64,000 bases of DNA from Syncephalis plumigaleata. Lineage: Eukaryota; Zoopagomycota; Zoopagomycetes; Zoopagales; Piptocephalidaceae. Of this stretch, positions 29,922 through 42,488 are shown piece by piece (within the stretch, counting starts at the first letter, position 1; the number at the start of each line of letters is the position of its first letter). The position numbers were made by a program, and so were the translations under genes. Below the pieces are notes generated by a model. That model ran no database searches. It was not told where the DNA came from and was given only the letters and a program-made list of their open reading frames with translations. Where the stretch lies: positions 62,001 to 126,000 of the forward strand of contig JAIXMF010000007.1 of assembly GCA_025201365.1 (NCBI GenBank), given 5' to 3'.

Positions 29922-32900
29922 ATGCCAAGCCCAACGGGTATATTCACTTCGACATTATCGTATGTATCGCGGGATTCACACCACTCATCTTCGTCTATTC
30001 TTCGCATAACAATAGCAGTAACAACAATAACAGCAACAGCAAGAATAGGTTAGCTACAGTTACTCTATCCTCTTCCTCTTCTTCTTCTACTACTACTACT
30101 ACTTCTACCAATACAGTAGAAACAACATCAGCAACGAATACTCGTACGTATGATCGAGCAACTTTACTAGATCGTAATCATAGTGATCAATTGCTATCGT
30201 CATCGGAAATGAGACAACAGGATTGTACGCCCACACCACCAACACAAGCAGCAAATAGCAACATGGCATCCTCTGGCACTTGTAATAGTTGGCCTCAGCC
30301 ACCCAAATTGCCAGCACCATTACAGAAGCCGTATATGCGTGTAGAGGGTAATGACGTTATTATATCACCGGAACTACAAGCTCATTTACGCTTGCTTGAA
30401 CGAGACTACACCAACTATAATCATTTAGCGGCATTTCGTGAAGCGCTCTCTTTAGCTGCACAGGCAGCCAACTCGGATAGCAGCGGACTATCAAGGAGCG
30501 GTAACGTATCTGGCACCACATCACCCATGGTAGCATCGCGTCGTTCTTCGTTAGGCAGTGGTGCTAGTACTGGCACTGGAGCAGTTGGGGATGTTCGGCA
30601 CACTCACATCCGAATGATAAAACATCCGGTTTAGAAGTGCCAACCTCGCGTAGACATCGAAATTCAGCGAGCAGTGCAAGCGGTGGGGTTGGTGCCACCA
30701 CCAATGGTGCACTACCCTCTTCCACGTTAAGATCGCGTCTACGTAATTTGGGCCGACTACGTGGTCGGCGTAGTTTGCACGCATCGCTTATGGGAGCAGT
30801 TCGGCCGAAAAGACGATCGAAACAAGCGCGCACATCAAGTATAAGTTATCTGTTATTGCGTTTCCCGCTATTCCTTGCCATATTATGTGTTGTCCTTTTG
30901 GAATTACTGGTCTATTTCTTGATTAGACAAATAGTTAATGTCTGGGAATACTTTTTCACCTGGTAAGCAGCGGGAGAAATAGGAAGACTCTTGTTATATA
31001 CTAATGATCATTATTTATTGTATGTATTAGGCGAGGAGCCAAGAATAAACTACGTCAACAATTGACCTCGGCCAACGATTATAATGCATGGAAGAAGTCG
31101 GCTATTGCATTTGATCGCTATCTCGGTTTAGACGCGTGGAAGCGAGATCCCCTCGACTCCTCATACGATGGTCGTTTAATCCATCGACAAGTGCATCTGC
31201 TGCGTGACCTGTGTCGACAAGGAGAACCCTCAGTGCCACGCTTAGCGGATGCACTATTAAGCGGTGCCATGAAAAGTAATCTAGGTGGAAGTGAGAATCA
31301 ACGACTATATTCACGCACCTACTATGGTACCAAGGATATACTAGAAGATTATGTGCAACAAGGTATGTAGTTATAGTACACAACGCTAGACATTAGCTAA
31401 TATATCGTATTATCGCCTTGATAGTTACTAATTCACTAGAACACGTCTATCAATCGAATGGACTAACGATGGAGGAGAAGATACGCTTCTTTAAACGAGC
31501 CAGTCGTAGTTACGGTAGAACTGCTCTATGTCTTAGCGGAGGTGCATCATTTGCTTATTATCACTTTGGTGTGATTCAAGCATTGCTAGATCAACATTTG
31601 CTGCCTAAAGTGGTTACTGGCACTAGTGGTGGTGCTCTTATCGGTAAGTAACATGACTATGAGGTAGATCATTTATTTAGCTATTTTCTAATTCCATTCC
31701 ATGTAGCGGCCATCATTTGTGTACGTACTGACGAGGAACTACGACCGATATTAACACCCAAGCTGGCTGAGCGTATTAACGCGTTCGGCGATAGTTGGCT
31801 AGTGAGTATCTTTATTACTGTTGTTGTAGTTAGCATAGTTACTAATCAATGCCAATATGCATTACTATTGCTATTTAGACGGCTACTAAACGATTTATTC
31901 AAAAACGTGTATTGTAAGTGAACATTTCTAATAAGATGATGTCATTAGATCTAAACGCTTTTATATAGACTTGAAGTCAATGAACTTGCCGAGAAACTTC
32001 AATGGGTAACCCTTGGCAGTACCACATTCCGCGAGGCATTCGAACGTACAGGCCGAATTCTCAATGTAACCGTGGTACCATATGGTGGACATGGCCACCA
32101 AAGCTATTGAATCATGTAACAGCGCCCAATGTCATCATCTGGAGTGCATGTAAGTGTTATACTGGTGCAAATAATACAATATAGCTAATTAATAGTTAAT
32201 AATTATTATTAGTGCTGGCTAGTTCGGCTGTTCCCGGTCTAATCCAACCAGTCGTACTAATGATGAAGAACGAGGCTGGCGATGCAGAACCATTCATTCA
32301 TAGTGGACATACATGGCGGGATGGAAGTCTTCGGGTGGACATTCCCTCGATGCGCTTAATCATTTCGTAAGTGGTGCACACATGATAGAAACGAGCCTTG
32401 TAATGATATTTATTGTATATCTAGTTCAATGTACGCTATACAATTGTAAGCCAGGTCAATCCACATGTAACGCTATTCTTCTACGAGCATCGTGGAAGTG
32501 TGGGCAGACCATCTTCGCATTTACGAGGTAAAGGATGGTAAGCAAAAATGATAATTCTGTTTGTTTATTTAGTCAGTTGACTAATATAATTCATTAATGC
32601 TAGGCGAGGTGGATTTGTGGCCTCATCCATTGAACATGCACTCAAGTTGGACTTGAAGAAATGGGTCAAGATTGTATCTGATCTAGAATTATTACCGCGT
32701 ATTATGGACGAGGATTTGGCCTTTTTATGGCTTCAGCGATTCCACGGCAATGTAACCATCATTCCCAAGGCGGCCATCAGCGACTATCCAAAGCTACTAT
32801 CGGATCCCACTTTTGAATCCATGGTGCATTATATGGATGGTGGTCGACGACGTACATGGCCCAAACTGCATATGATAGAGAATCGCATGCTTATTGAACA

Positions 32901-33392
32901 AAAGATTACAGCGTGTCGACGTCGATTACGTCGTGCACAAGTCAATCAAGTGATGTCTCGAGCCAATAAGAATAAGAAGATGACAATGGAGGCATAGATC
33001 ATGCTAATAATGTCAACGATGGTGCTAGTAATAATGGTGGAGCTGCCACACCCACACCAATGGAAAAGAAGCATGCCCATCGTGTGAGCACTTTACTCAA
33101 TGGCGTTGGCAGTGGAAGTGAAATAGAAGTAGGACAACAAAGTCCGGAATTCAGTGAACGTCAGAATGATATGATGGTGGAACCGGAACCACTCCTTATG
33201 GAAGATCTGCCCGATTCACTTTCTAGCGAGGTAATATATACTGCACCACTGAGTGATGATGAACTGATGAAGAAGATAAAAGCACAACTGGATATGAAAG
33301 TGATGAAAGCGATGAAAGTAGCAATAGCAGATACTTTGACAACGAGCATAGTTACTAGTGCATCTATGAGTTGTTACCTCTTGTCTAGTTAG
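29922..33392 (+). CDS. Patatin-domain triacylglycerol lipase (TGL3/4/5 type)
   Basis: Lipid-droplet lipases of this type hydrolyse stored triacylglycerol with a Ser-Asp dyad. A low-complexity N-terminus (Asn, Ser and Thr runs) is followed by a hydrophobic block (LLLRFPLFLAILCVVLLELL), then RQIVNVWEYFFTW across the first intron. Exons near 31031-31362, 31425-31643 and 31707-31800 carry YGRTALCLSGGASFAYYHFG (oxyanion region) and GTSGGALIG with the catalytic Ser. Later exons carry FREAFERTGRILNVTV, APNVIIWSA, the Asp in WRDGS, SQVNPHV and RGGFVASSIEHALKLDLKKW. Single-base losses break the frame near 30620, 32093, 32342 and 32993, with another in the low-complexity start. The tail 33000-33392 continues as an acidic Ser/Glu-rich segment. 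The ATG opening MPSPTGIF is preferred; the N-terminus is the least certain part. Confidence 0.85.
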
Positions 33393-33516
33393 TTAGTTAT
33401 TTATTATCTTTATATACATATACATATCAAAACAAATACATGGTTATTACGAAATAAAAATAAAATGAAATAGAATCATCATTTGTTCATCAATCTTTTT
33501 ATTTATTTTATTTATA

Positions 33517-34725
33517 ATGCGTTTCTTCACTACTTTACCATCTTATTCGTTTACTCACTCCAGAATACAACTGCTTGGTAAAAGTAAGGCTCCTCATTTA
33601 GCCAATATTTATCGAGTAAATAGCCTGGCAGTCTATCGTGTAAACACAAAACCTAGCAATTACTACTCGTCTACACCATATAGAAGTTTATCGACGCGTT
33701 ATTTTAAGCGACCACCTGTTGTCATTGGTATTGCAACTGCTACCATTATTAGTGGCTTGTTAGGTGGCGGTTATTATTATAACAAGAAAAATAAGGTAGA
33801 ACCATTGGCGGATACATTATGTCCCGATGATTTCTCTAGTTTACCGTTGACATCGGTGCAACCACTTGGCGAGAACACGTTTCTATTTACATTTACGCTA
33901 AATAAGCCGTTTATCACGTCATTAACGCCCATTTGGAGTGTATTCCTCAAGGATGATACGATGCAGACGGCACGTCACTACACGCCGTGCATCTTCCATT
34001 GCCTGGTGAACCCATTCGGCAGCTGCATCTGGCGATTCGTGTCTATGCCGATGGACAAGTATCACGATTTGTAGCAAGTAAACGGATTGGTGAACGTATC
34101 GAGTTTATTGGTCCTCGATTGAATAATTATGGCTGGCAGTATACGGCGAATCAGCATCAGCATATTCTTATGGTAAGTGACAATGAATATTGTAATTATT
34201 AGACTATTGAGATTCATTATGTGATGTTTACTAGATGGCTGGTGGTACTGGTGTAGCACCCATGGTACAACTGCTTGAGTATGCACTAATGAATGATGCG
34301 GATACCACTCGTTTCACGTTGATATTCGCGGCAAGGAATGAACGGGATCATTTATTATCGGATACATTGGATGAACTAGCACGAAAACATTCGAGTAGAT
34401 TAAGAGTTCGCTATCTCGCCGAGACAGTATCAGCCGAATCACGCACTACATGGACAGGTGGGATTGGACGCATTACCGAGTCGGATATTGTTGATGCATC
34501 AGTGTGGCAAACGGATGAATCGCGTGCTTCATTGGTTATTGTTTGTGGTCCACCTGGGTAGGTTTAACGAGTGTACAAGTACTGCAGTAATATTTATATT
34601 GATTATTGTTGATTAGTATGATGGAACAGATGGCAGGTCGAATGCGTAGTGAAGTTGATCCAGGACTATTGGGTGGATTATTGGCAAAGATAGGCTATTC
34701 CACTTCACAAGTAATAAAATTATAA
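33517..34725 (+). CDS. NADH-cytochrome b5 reductase, membrane-anchored
   Basis: This FAD enzyme passes electrons from NADH to cytochrome b5 for sterol and fatty-acid reactions. Exons 33517-34172, 34235-34557 and 34617-34725 give about 362 residues if one base lost near 33990 (HYTPLHLPLPGEP) is allowed for. The first ~65 residues are Arg/Ser/Tyr-rich, like a mitochondrial presequence. A membrane segment (VVIGIATATIISGLLGGGYY, about 68-87) follows, as in the yeast outer-membrane Mcr1 type. The FAD motif appears as RHYTP where RPYTP is usual. NADH motifs are AGGTGVAPM at the second exon and CGPPG at its end. The short last exon lacks the usual GY(x)xxxVF ending; it reads GYSTSQVIKL instead. Confidence 0.87.
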
Positions 34726-35444
34726 GACAGCAATATCGTATAGATTTAGGCAATGGTAATAACAAACTGCTTTATGAGTAAAAATAAGAATATGTATAAT
34801 ATATAATGTATAATATAGATAATGTATAATATATAAATGGATAGATGAATGAATGAATGAATGACATAGAATAAATGGTCGGATGACCAGGAAAGAGGGA
34901 AAATTGCAAAAAGCTGATATCAACGTTGTCGGTAAAGTCTCGACAGTATCAGTAATTGAAAGAAGAGAAGAGAAGAGAAGAGAAGCGAGAAAGAAACACT
35001 AGAATTAAACTGTCGACGAATGCGTTGCTACCAGGCAACTGCCATTACAAAATAGGATGAATTAATGAGGTACAAAATAGCAACAATTGCAATTATATCT
35101 ACTGCCATTAGATGCTATTCAACTTTGAAATGCTTAAGCAATTGACAAGTCAACATAGTATCATATGCAGTAGATATAATGTGCGAGGAATAGAAATGAA
35201 TAGAGAGATTGGCTTTGAAAGCACAAGAATAAAACCAGAGATGCTCAAACGGCAGTAAGAACCGAGTAGCAAATTGGAAGAGAAATGAAATAGAACCAAA
35301 TGGTAATAGTTCCGAGGAAGAGTACTACTACTACTACTAATGGTAATAGCGATTATTATCGAGTTATTACCATCAATAGTAGAGTATCATGCAAGTGGTG
35401 ATCACTTCTTAAAAAGCGATAATCATCATTGTATTTGATTTCGA
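34726..35444. other. Gene-free convergent intergenic region
   Basis: AT-rich with TATAATG-type repeats at about 34790-34840, a GAATGAAT run at 34848-34865, AGAGA repeats at about 34962-34990 and a CTA run near 35325. No gene is seen. Confidence 0.5.
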
Positions 35445-36127
35445 TTAACGAGCTGAAGTGAAACGTTGGCTAAGCCCGACAATACGCTGGGCGAGCATGC
35501 GTAGAGGAGCCGCACGACGCCACGCACTTATACCGTGTTCCTTGGCGGATTTACGCGCCACCACCATTGTACCGGCATTGGTGCCGAGAGTGTCGGGGCA
35601 GGTGCCACGGCAGCCGTGGCTGTAGCGGCCGATCTATCCTTCGACTTTGATGTACGTCCCAATCCCCAGGCTGATCGACCAATGGCATCGTCATTCGTTT
35701 CACTCGCATCATCCATGGATGGCATGGTCTGATGGCGTCGAATCTTGCCCCGAGTGAATAGATCGGTGAGACCGGTGCCATTTCGTGATGCCGTTTGATT
35801 TGTAGCACGTCCAGCACTAGCACTACCGCCACCTAATAAATTGCGGAAACGAGAGATACCCGACATACGACCATTCACCGTGTTGGTACCATTGCCAATG
35901 CGGACGTTCTTATCGGATGCACTGTCTTTCTTTACCCTTGTCATGTCATCGGCGTCGTGAAGAGCAGCGGTGAGGCCACTGGCACGTACGGCAGCTGTAA
36001 TATCATCAACGGATACAATGGTGTGTACACTCTCTGCATCCTTGCTATGTACACTATCATTATCGCCGCTACGCTGATGATGCTGACCGTGATTGTCGTC
36101 CATCGACTGATGCTCGGTATTTTCCAT
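35445..36127 (-). CDS. Unrecognised basic Ser/Thr/Ala-rich protein (or 3' part of the neighbouring gene)
   Basis: It opens MENTEHQSMDDNHGQHHQRS and contains VHTIVSVDDITAAVRASGL, SGISRFRNLLGGGSAS and GKIRRHQTMPSMDDASETND. One base appears lost in a C run near 35600. Past it the frame continues AGTMVVARKSAKEHGISAWR and ends QRFTSAR at TAA 35447-35445. That ending is compositionally more gene-like than the shorter stop at 35528. The 36249-36932 frame lies just upstream on the same strand. A 135-nt AT-rich gap with an AG before this ATG could be an intron joining them, but the phases do not fit simply. No family recognised. Confidence 0.5.
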
Positions 36128-36248
36128 CTAATTATTGTAATAGTAATCATAATAATCAAGCATCATAATCATAATCAAGAAATAAACATGATTCGGATAA
36201 AGGCATGGTTAATCGTAAATTCTTCCTTCTTATTTTTACGATATTTAT

Positions 36249-36932
36249 TTAGTAACTTGCCTGCTGGCCTTCAGTACAAAAACCGCTCCAAATTTGATCT
36301 AACGCATGCTCAAGATCATTTACGGACGCGGCATCCTTGGACGTGTTAGACGACAGAGAGGCGTACATGTCATTCGACTGCAGATTGGGCGTAGTCGTCT
36401 CTTCGTGTTGAGCTATTTTTACAGCATCGCTTGCCTTGGCGTTTAACTTGGCGATACGCTTTAGACGACGAGCTGCACGAGAATAATCGTACTCTTGATT
36501 ATCCTGATCATTGTCGCTGGTGACCGCTGTCTCCGTACTAGGGTCATTCTCTATCGCTGTACCGCTCATGGATAGAACAGCTTCAATGGATTCTACACCC
36601 TCGCTGACTGGCATCAGTTCGGGTGGCAGGGTGGATAGCAACGAGGGCGACATGGTCAACGATAACACCGGCGATGATGGTGATTCCGCTTCGCTTTGGT
36701 CTCGATTAACGGAAGTCACGATTGGTGTTGGTGCATCGCCACGGAAACTGAATCGATTCAGTAGGTTGGAGGTGCGTCGTGGTTTTCGCATAGTGGTCGA
36801 TTTCTCCGTTACTGTTGATGAATCGGTGACGTCCGACATACGATGTGCCATCGAAGGGCGTGCCTCTGTGCTAGTGGGCATATCTGCATGTGTGTCCACC
36901 ATGGAACGACGTAGGGTGAATTTAGGACTCAT
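36249..36932 (-). CDS. Unrecognised Ser/Thr-rich protein with basic patches
   Basis: This 227-residue frame opens MSPKFTLRRSMVDTHADMPT. Features are KPRRTSNLLNRFSFRGDAPT (a likely phosphorylated basic/Ser patch), a Ser/Pro-rich middle and an amphipathic helix-like stretch YSRAARRLKRIAKLNAKASD, ending near WSGFCTEGQQASY. Similar Arg-Phe-rich Ser patches (RFSFRG here, ISRFRNLLGG next door) hint that the two frames are one gene. There is no signal or membrane segment. Probably intracellular and regulatory; the function is unknown. Confidence 0.5.
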   Translation of the reverse strand: MSPKFTLRRSMVDTHADMPTSTEARPSMAHRMSDVTDSSTVTEKSTTMRKPRRTSNLLNRFSFRGDAPTPIVTSVNRDQSEAESPSSPVLSLTMSPSLLSTLPPELMPVSEGVESIEAVLSMSGTAIENDPSTETAVTSDNDQDNQEYDYSRAARRLKRIAKLNAKASDAVKIAQHEETTTPNLQSNDMYASLSSNTSKDAASVNDLEHALDQIWSGFCTEGQQASY

Positions 36933-38781
36933 ATTGACGAGGAATGAAGAATTGAGTAATCAGGAATAACTAATGTGGGATTGAATAGGATAATGACATT
37001 GATTAGTAACTAGTATATTTCCTCTTCTCTCTCTCTCTCTCTTTTACTTTGATATGTATTAACGTATTTACGAATAATAACAAATAATATTCAAAGAATA
37101 CAAATAACAATAGCGATAGCGAAACAATGGATTATAGAATAGAAAGTGAACGGATGATGATACAAGGACCCGTTCGTTGTCTATGTGACCTGTCTAGTGT
37201 TGTCTGCCTGTACCATTGAAGAAACTGGAAATGATACTGTCTCATACATCCATACATCCACACACACGTACATACGCACATACGCACACACGCATGGCTA
37301 CCTCATGGCCAGTAACAATGCAGAGAGGACGAACATCACGCTATTGGTCGTGTGTGCATATATCAATTTCATGAACATTTCTGACTTGTAAAGAAAAAAA
37401 GAAGGACAAACATCAATGCAGGTTGTCGCACCGTATAAACATAGATACACCCATGAAGAAAGAGTCAAACAAACGAGTAAAATAGTGAAGGGTGGTAAAT
37501 TAAGGATTAGGGGAAGGGAAGGGGATATGAATTTATTGCTGCTTACCAAACTGATTGTAACAACGTTAGCTTTGTATTGAACGGGAAAGGAAAGGGTAAT
37601 ACAAATTCTTGACTGTACTGTTATTGGCGATGTAATGACGAGTGAAATTATTGAATAGAACGTACAATAGTAAATGTGTATAATTATTGTTATTAAGGTA
37701 AAAGGAACAGATAGTAGTGGCTATTAGGTAACAGCGATAACTGTAGAGTAGCCAGGCGAACAAATGGTGGAGCGAATAGAAGAAAAGAACAAACGAACGT
37801 CGCGCATCAACAATACTGCTTTATTATAACAAGTCTACGATGAATGTGCGTGTGTGTATACGTGCGTGTGTATACGTGTGTATGAACACGCTGCTCAACC
37901 AAGTCCAACAGTATGGGGAATGGTCATGCGAACACATCATACGGCTATACTTTGTACGTGTACGGATGTGTGATAAATCCATACCGTCAAGTTATAACGA
38001 AAGAAAAAGCATGGCGTGAACAGGTGAAGCCACATGCAGGCATGTCATTATTCTACACGCTTACTCGCTTGTTGCACTTCTCGCTTGTTGCCATCAGTGG
38101 AAATCGCCACACGATTGGTTCAATCACGAATGCTATTATTATAGAGTATTTCTAATTGGTGCCAACATTAGTATCAGCTGATATGCCATTACAAAGATAC
38201 AGCAATACTATTATTTAGTTTATATAGATTTATACGTGTCAACATAGACGAGTAACTACATCAGTCTACGTGTTTTTTGAAGAATATTAATTATTTCAAT
38301 CGCCGCCTCATGTCGTGTAGTTGGTATGAACACACCGACCGAGTTCAGTCCAGCCCTGTCCAGTCTAAGTCTGTGGTAAACGTGAGTTGCCAGTCAACGC
38401 ATGTGGCTCATGGTGTAACATACTTGCCTTTTATCGTGGAGATTTAGCCTATTCGTCTAATGCAACGGTAGTCAGTTTCTTTGCAGAATGTGATGAGCTC
38501 GTTTCGACCGAATGATTAAGAGCATGCTCAATTTGTCAATTAATGGATCCACGTCTACAAGCACAAGCACGCGCACATTACTCGCTCACACACACATACG
38601 CACACATTTACGATAAACCTATAAGTCAACAAATGATGGCACAGTGGGTTACGCGTACAAGTTAATCCTTTTTCCTTTTATTTCGCACTTTTATTGAACT
38701 TGCTCATCTTTACTATTCGCTCGTTACTTACCTGCCAATATCCTATAGTCGCTTGTTATACAATAACCCATCATAGTCAAT
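36933..38781. other. 1.8-kb gene-free region
   Basis: It contains a CT repeat (about 37026-37045), CATA/CACA microsatellites (37245-37295), TGTGTATACGTG repeats (37845-37885) and CA repeats (38585-38610). The right end is presumably the promoter of the GPI-type protein. No convincing frame. Confidence 0.5.
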
Positions 38782-39219
38782 ATGCATTCCAATACACTTT
38801 TCGTTCTAGGCGCTACCATGCTCGTCTTGGGCGTACTAACCGCACCAAGCTCAGCTCAACTCGGTGGTATACCGATATTAGGCGGTAAAGGTGGCGGTAA
38901 TGGCGAGCAAGGCGGCAACACTAAGAATAATAGCACTACCGATAGCAATAATGGTGGTGGCAGTGGTAAGTCGCCACTCTCTGTTGGTGTCGGTAGTGGC
39001 ACTAGTAACAACTCGTCCGACCCACCTACCCATACTGCAACAGGAGCAATTACACAAACTTCTCTTGTTATTGTTGGCCCAACCGGTCAAAAAAATCTCA
39101 ATCCAGATGAGGACAATAGTGCCATTACAACAGCGTCATCCACCATTCTCCCAGTTGTTCTATCAATTGGCCTGTCATTTGGACTACTCATTGCATCAAT
39201 GGCCATTGTATGGGCTTAA
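38782..39219 (+). CDS. Small GPI-anchor-type cell-surface protein
   Basis: One exon, 145 residues. Residues 1-25 are a signal peptide (LFVLGATMLVLGVLTAPSSA, cleavage before Q). The middle is Gly/Asn/Ser/Thr-rich (GGKGGGNGEQGGN, then SNNGGGSGKSP), suited to O-glycosylation and a flexible wall-spanning role. The end is hydrophobic (TILPVVLSIGLSFGLLIASM) with no cytoplasmic basic tail, the usual shape of a GPI attachment signal. No enzymatic domain. The processing is inferred from sequence shape alone. Confidence 0.7.
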   Translation: MHSNTLFVLGATMLVLGVLTAPSSAQLGGIPILGGKGGGNGEQGGNTKNNSTTDSNNGGGSGKSPLSVGVGSGTSNNSSDPPTHTATGAITQTSLVIVGPTGQKNLNPDEDNSAITTASSTILPVVLSIGLSFGLLIASMAIVWA

Positions 39220-39371
39220 TACTAATAGAAGAGCAAGAGTAATACTAACAATAATAATACGAATAAAGCATGTAGAGTTACCAATATATATATATTCTAT
39301 ATATTCTATAATCATTTGCAATTGAAATACAACGTAAATAAAAGTATATATTACAATGATGCCAGTAATGA

Positions 39372-41319
39372 TTAGGGATCATAAATTAAATCAGATGATA
39401 ATCCACCAAATGTTAGTTGCCCATCAGTACTGGTCGCTGCTGCTATTGAACCATCATGATTACTATTACTAGTAGTCTAAACGTATATCATTGTATATGT
39501 TAAAAGTGCTGTTATTCAGTAAATACATTGTATAGAATATACTTACTGTTGGCAAGATAGGAATCCATTTCTCTGGTGGAATATACTGCGTGGTCTCGTC
39601 AATCCCCGTGTCATTATCATTTGCTGACTTGTCACCGGTCATCATGGTCGATTGATCCTCGAGTGATGGTGACACATGACTGAATCGACACTCATCGCCT
39701 GCCTCGCAATAGCCTCGTTGTGCGTAAAAATAGCATGGCTCTAATTTTAGATGTATTCACATGATGTCAATTTGTTAAGATATACACACTAATAGAATGA
39801 ATTGAATGCAATACACTAAAAGGATATTATGCGAGAAATTACACCACAATCCTTTGCCACAACTGCCAGACTTGAAGAAACGACAAAACTCGACTGATTT
39901 CTTAGTAGATGATGCTGTACTTGTTGGTGTGACCTGTGTTGAATCACGTTGTCCATTTGATGTTGCTGCTATTGCTGCTATACCATTCTCTCCATTAGTA
40001 ACATCTGTCTCGGATAGATCATGCGACCATGGACAACGTATCTGTAATCGAGAGTGACAATCACAATGATGTATGTATGTTAGTATTCATCCAATCTCCA
40101 CTATAATGACTTACACCCAATGGACAAGAGCCATGAATACGTAATGCTCGACATATGCCATTAGGTTTCTTAATTGCTTCTCTGGCAATTTCCGGAGGTA
40201 CTTCATGCGAATACGGACATCGATCGCCCTAAATAGCAAGCATTCATGTTTAACCATCTATTCCTTGTAGTGCATTGCTTCTTAGTAGTATTACACTTAC
40301 TCGTTCACAGTATCCAGCTCGTTGCCATTGATAACAAAAGCGTATTTTCGTCTATACATATATTATATTATATTTAGTAATTATTATTGTTATTAACTGT
40401 CTATCTTACCATGGATGCACCTGAGGATGTCTCTTTCTTGTCTATTGATGCTGGTAGATTATTCGCTTTACTTGCAGCACCTTTCTTCTTACTCTTCTTA
40501 TTCTATCACATATTATTAGTAACCTGTTCGAATAAAGTGTACATTTACCTTATTGCTTACCACTTTACTATCTGCTATACTAATGTGTTCCATCAATAGT
40601 GCATTGAAATCTTTGCCAGCATCATCGTCCATTGCATTTGATTGCGTCAATTGTTCTAATGCATCTACCGCTTGCTGGTCTCTATCCATCCACGTAGATG
40701 GCTTACTCGAGGAACGGGCATCTTTACTCTTATTGACCTTTTTCTTCTTCTTGTCTGTCCTCGCCAATGTCTTGTCATGTTCAGTCGCGCCATTAATCTC
40801 TTCTACTTCATCGGCGTTGATTGTCGTCTTTGCTAGTTTACGCTTATTGACTTGCTTGTCATCATTCACCTCTGTTGATTTCTGCGTGCTGTGTTGAGTA
40901 TCATCTGCTGCTTCGTTAAGTGAGTTCATTATGTAGAGCATATCATTTGGTATAGGTGTGCTGGTGGCAGTTTGTTCTTTCGTTACCGTAGATTTATTCA
41001 ATCGAGTAGATCGTCTAGCTGGTGTCATGGTCGATGATGTAGATGCCAATGCAATTTTCTGTTCATTCGACTCTATTACTGGATCATTAAGCTCCTGTAG
41101 AATATACAACATATCACTAGGAATTGATGCGCTATTACTAGTGGACACGGTATCGGTTGCATGGTTACATTCTTCTATGGGAGCAGCACTAATAGCCGTC
41201 ACAACATTCTCTTGACCATTATTGCTCGACTTGTTCTCCTCCTCCTCCTTTGATCTACTAGTAACATTCCGAGCTAGACGTGTGAATCTACGTTTTGGCT
41301 TAAGTGATTCAGTTGACAT
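39372..41319 (-). CDS. CCCH zinc-finger protein with four fingers
   Basis: The first exon (41319-40561) encodes a 253-residue low-complexity, Lys/Ser/Thr-rich region. It holds two related motifs, IPSDMLYILQELNDP and IPNDMLYIMNSLNEA, and a stretch KKKKKVNKSKDARSSSKPST. After a Lys-rich exon (40502-40410), short exons carry four CCCH fingers: CYQWQRAGYCERGDRCPYSH and CRALRIHGSCPLG..RCPWSH (both CX8CX5CX3H), CRFFKSGSCGKGLWCNFSH (CX7CX5CX3H), and CYFYAQRGYCEAGDECRFSH. The final exon ends GGLSSDLIYDP at TAA 39374-39372. Such fingers bind RNA, so a nuclear mRNA-processing or spliceosomal role is likely. Introns fall between or inside fingers. The ATG opening MSTESLKP is preferred over an upstream in-frame ATG at 41340. 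Confidence 0.82.
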
Positions 41320-42488
41320 TGGATAGAATAAACTGAACAAGGCAATAGTAGCGATACAAGAGAAAGAATGCGATACAGCGGTGTTATTTTTTCATTGAAT
41401 ATCTGCGCTAGATACTCGTTTTCCTCTTTCTTTCTTCTAGCGTAATAATATTGCTAATCCATTTCGACTCGATTACTACTAGTATCGAATCCACTTCTCG
41501 TCTCTCATGATTGGCCAATACGTCAAAAAACAAAAAAGTGCGCCCCCCTTTCAAGACCGCGTATTGGCCCGTTGCCATCACTGTCACCCCCTCCCCATTT
41601 CTCATGAGCCAATCGCTGACCAATAAGAGGAACCGAGGGTGAGCCCTTGGTGTATGCGTACACGCGTGAATGCGTGGGTGAGTGGCCTCATATAAAAAGG
41701 CCGATTGACGTTGCCTCCAGCAGCCGTGGCTGTGGATGGAATTTTACACTCATTAATAATAGTCGATACTCTTTTATTGGAGCTTTTCTATGCCATACAC
41801 ACGCACACACACACACACACTTGGTCCTCTCTCTCTCAATTAAGTATAGTGTCTCCTTTCACAACTCTATACTACACACACACACAGATTGTTTATCCCT
41901 TCATTTGATAACTAACTAAAGCGAATTACATACATTTGATTAATTAGCAGTTTTTACTTTTAACTGTTATTTTTCAAACGAATTATTAGCCAATCAATTA
42001 CACTCCTTCGTATCCCTCTTCTTTATACATCATTCCTTATCTACACTGTCAACATCACTCATAATAGTAATAATCTATTTAGATATAGGCAGTAGCGTAT
42101 ATGCGTGTATGTATGTGAGTGGGTGTGAGTGAATAAGCGAGGATTGTTCAATATCATCATCATCATCATCATCTGCTACTATTGCTGCTGCGTATGAATA
42201 TATAAACGAGTGGTGATTTGGCATTGTTCTTTCTTTAGTTTTGATTTACTTATCAACCAACCTTAAAAAGGTTTTTCACTTCTTTAAACGACAACTGCAA
42301 TAAGCAGCCATCCCACACTACCATTACATATCGTATTCACCTTACCTAGACGTGTTGTCTTTACGCCTATTCGTCGCGTAAACCGTCTTTTTAAAAGCGT
42401 GTATTTCCCCTGTGTATGCGTTTGATTTTCTTACTCAGTCGCCTGTGGTGTATTATTTAATTCGTTTGATTGTATTATCCGTGCCACT
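41320..42488. other. Divergent promoter region
   Basis: About 1.2 kb separates the divergent CCCH and phosphatase-like genes. It holds a CATATAAAAAGGCC TATA-like element (41690-41703), CA repeats at 41797-41820, and CT-rich sequence beyond. An ATCATC repeat lies at 42150-42170. No gene is seen. Confidence 0.5.

Noticed and set aside
37913-38155. 80-codon frame opening MGNGHANTSYGY
   Set aside because: No homology, no signal peptide, ordinary for random AT-rich DNA.
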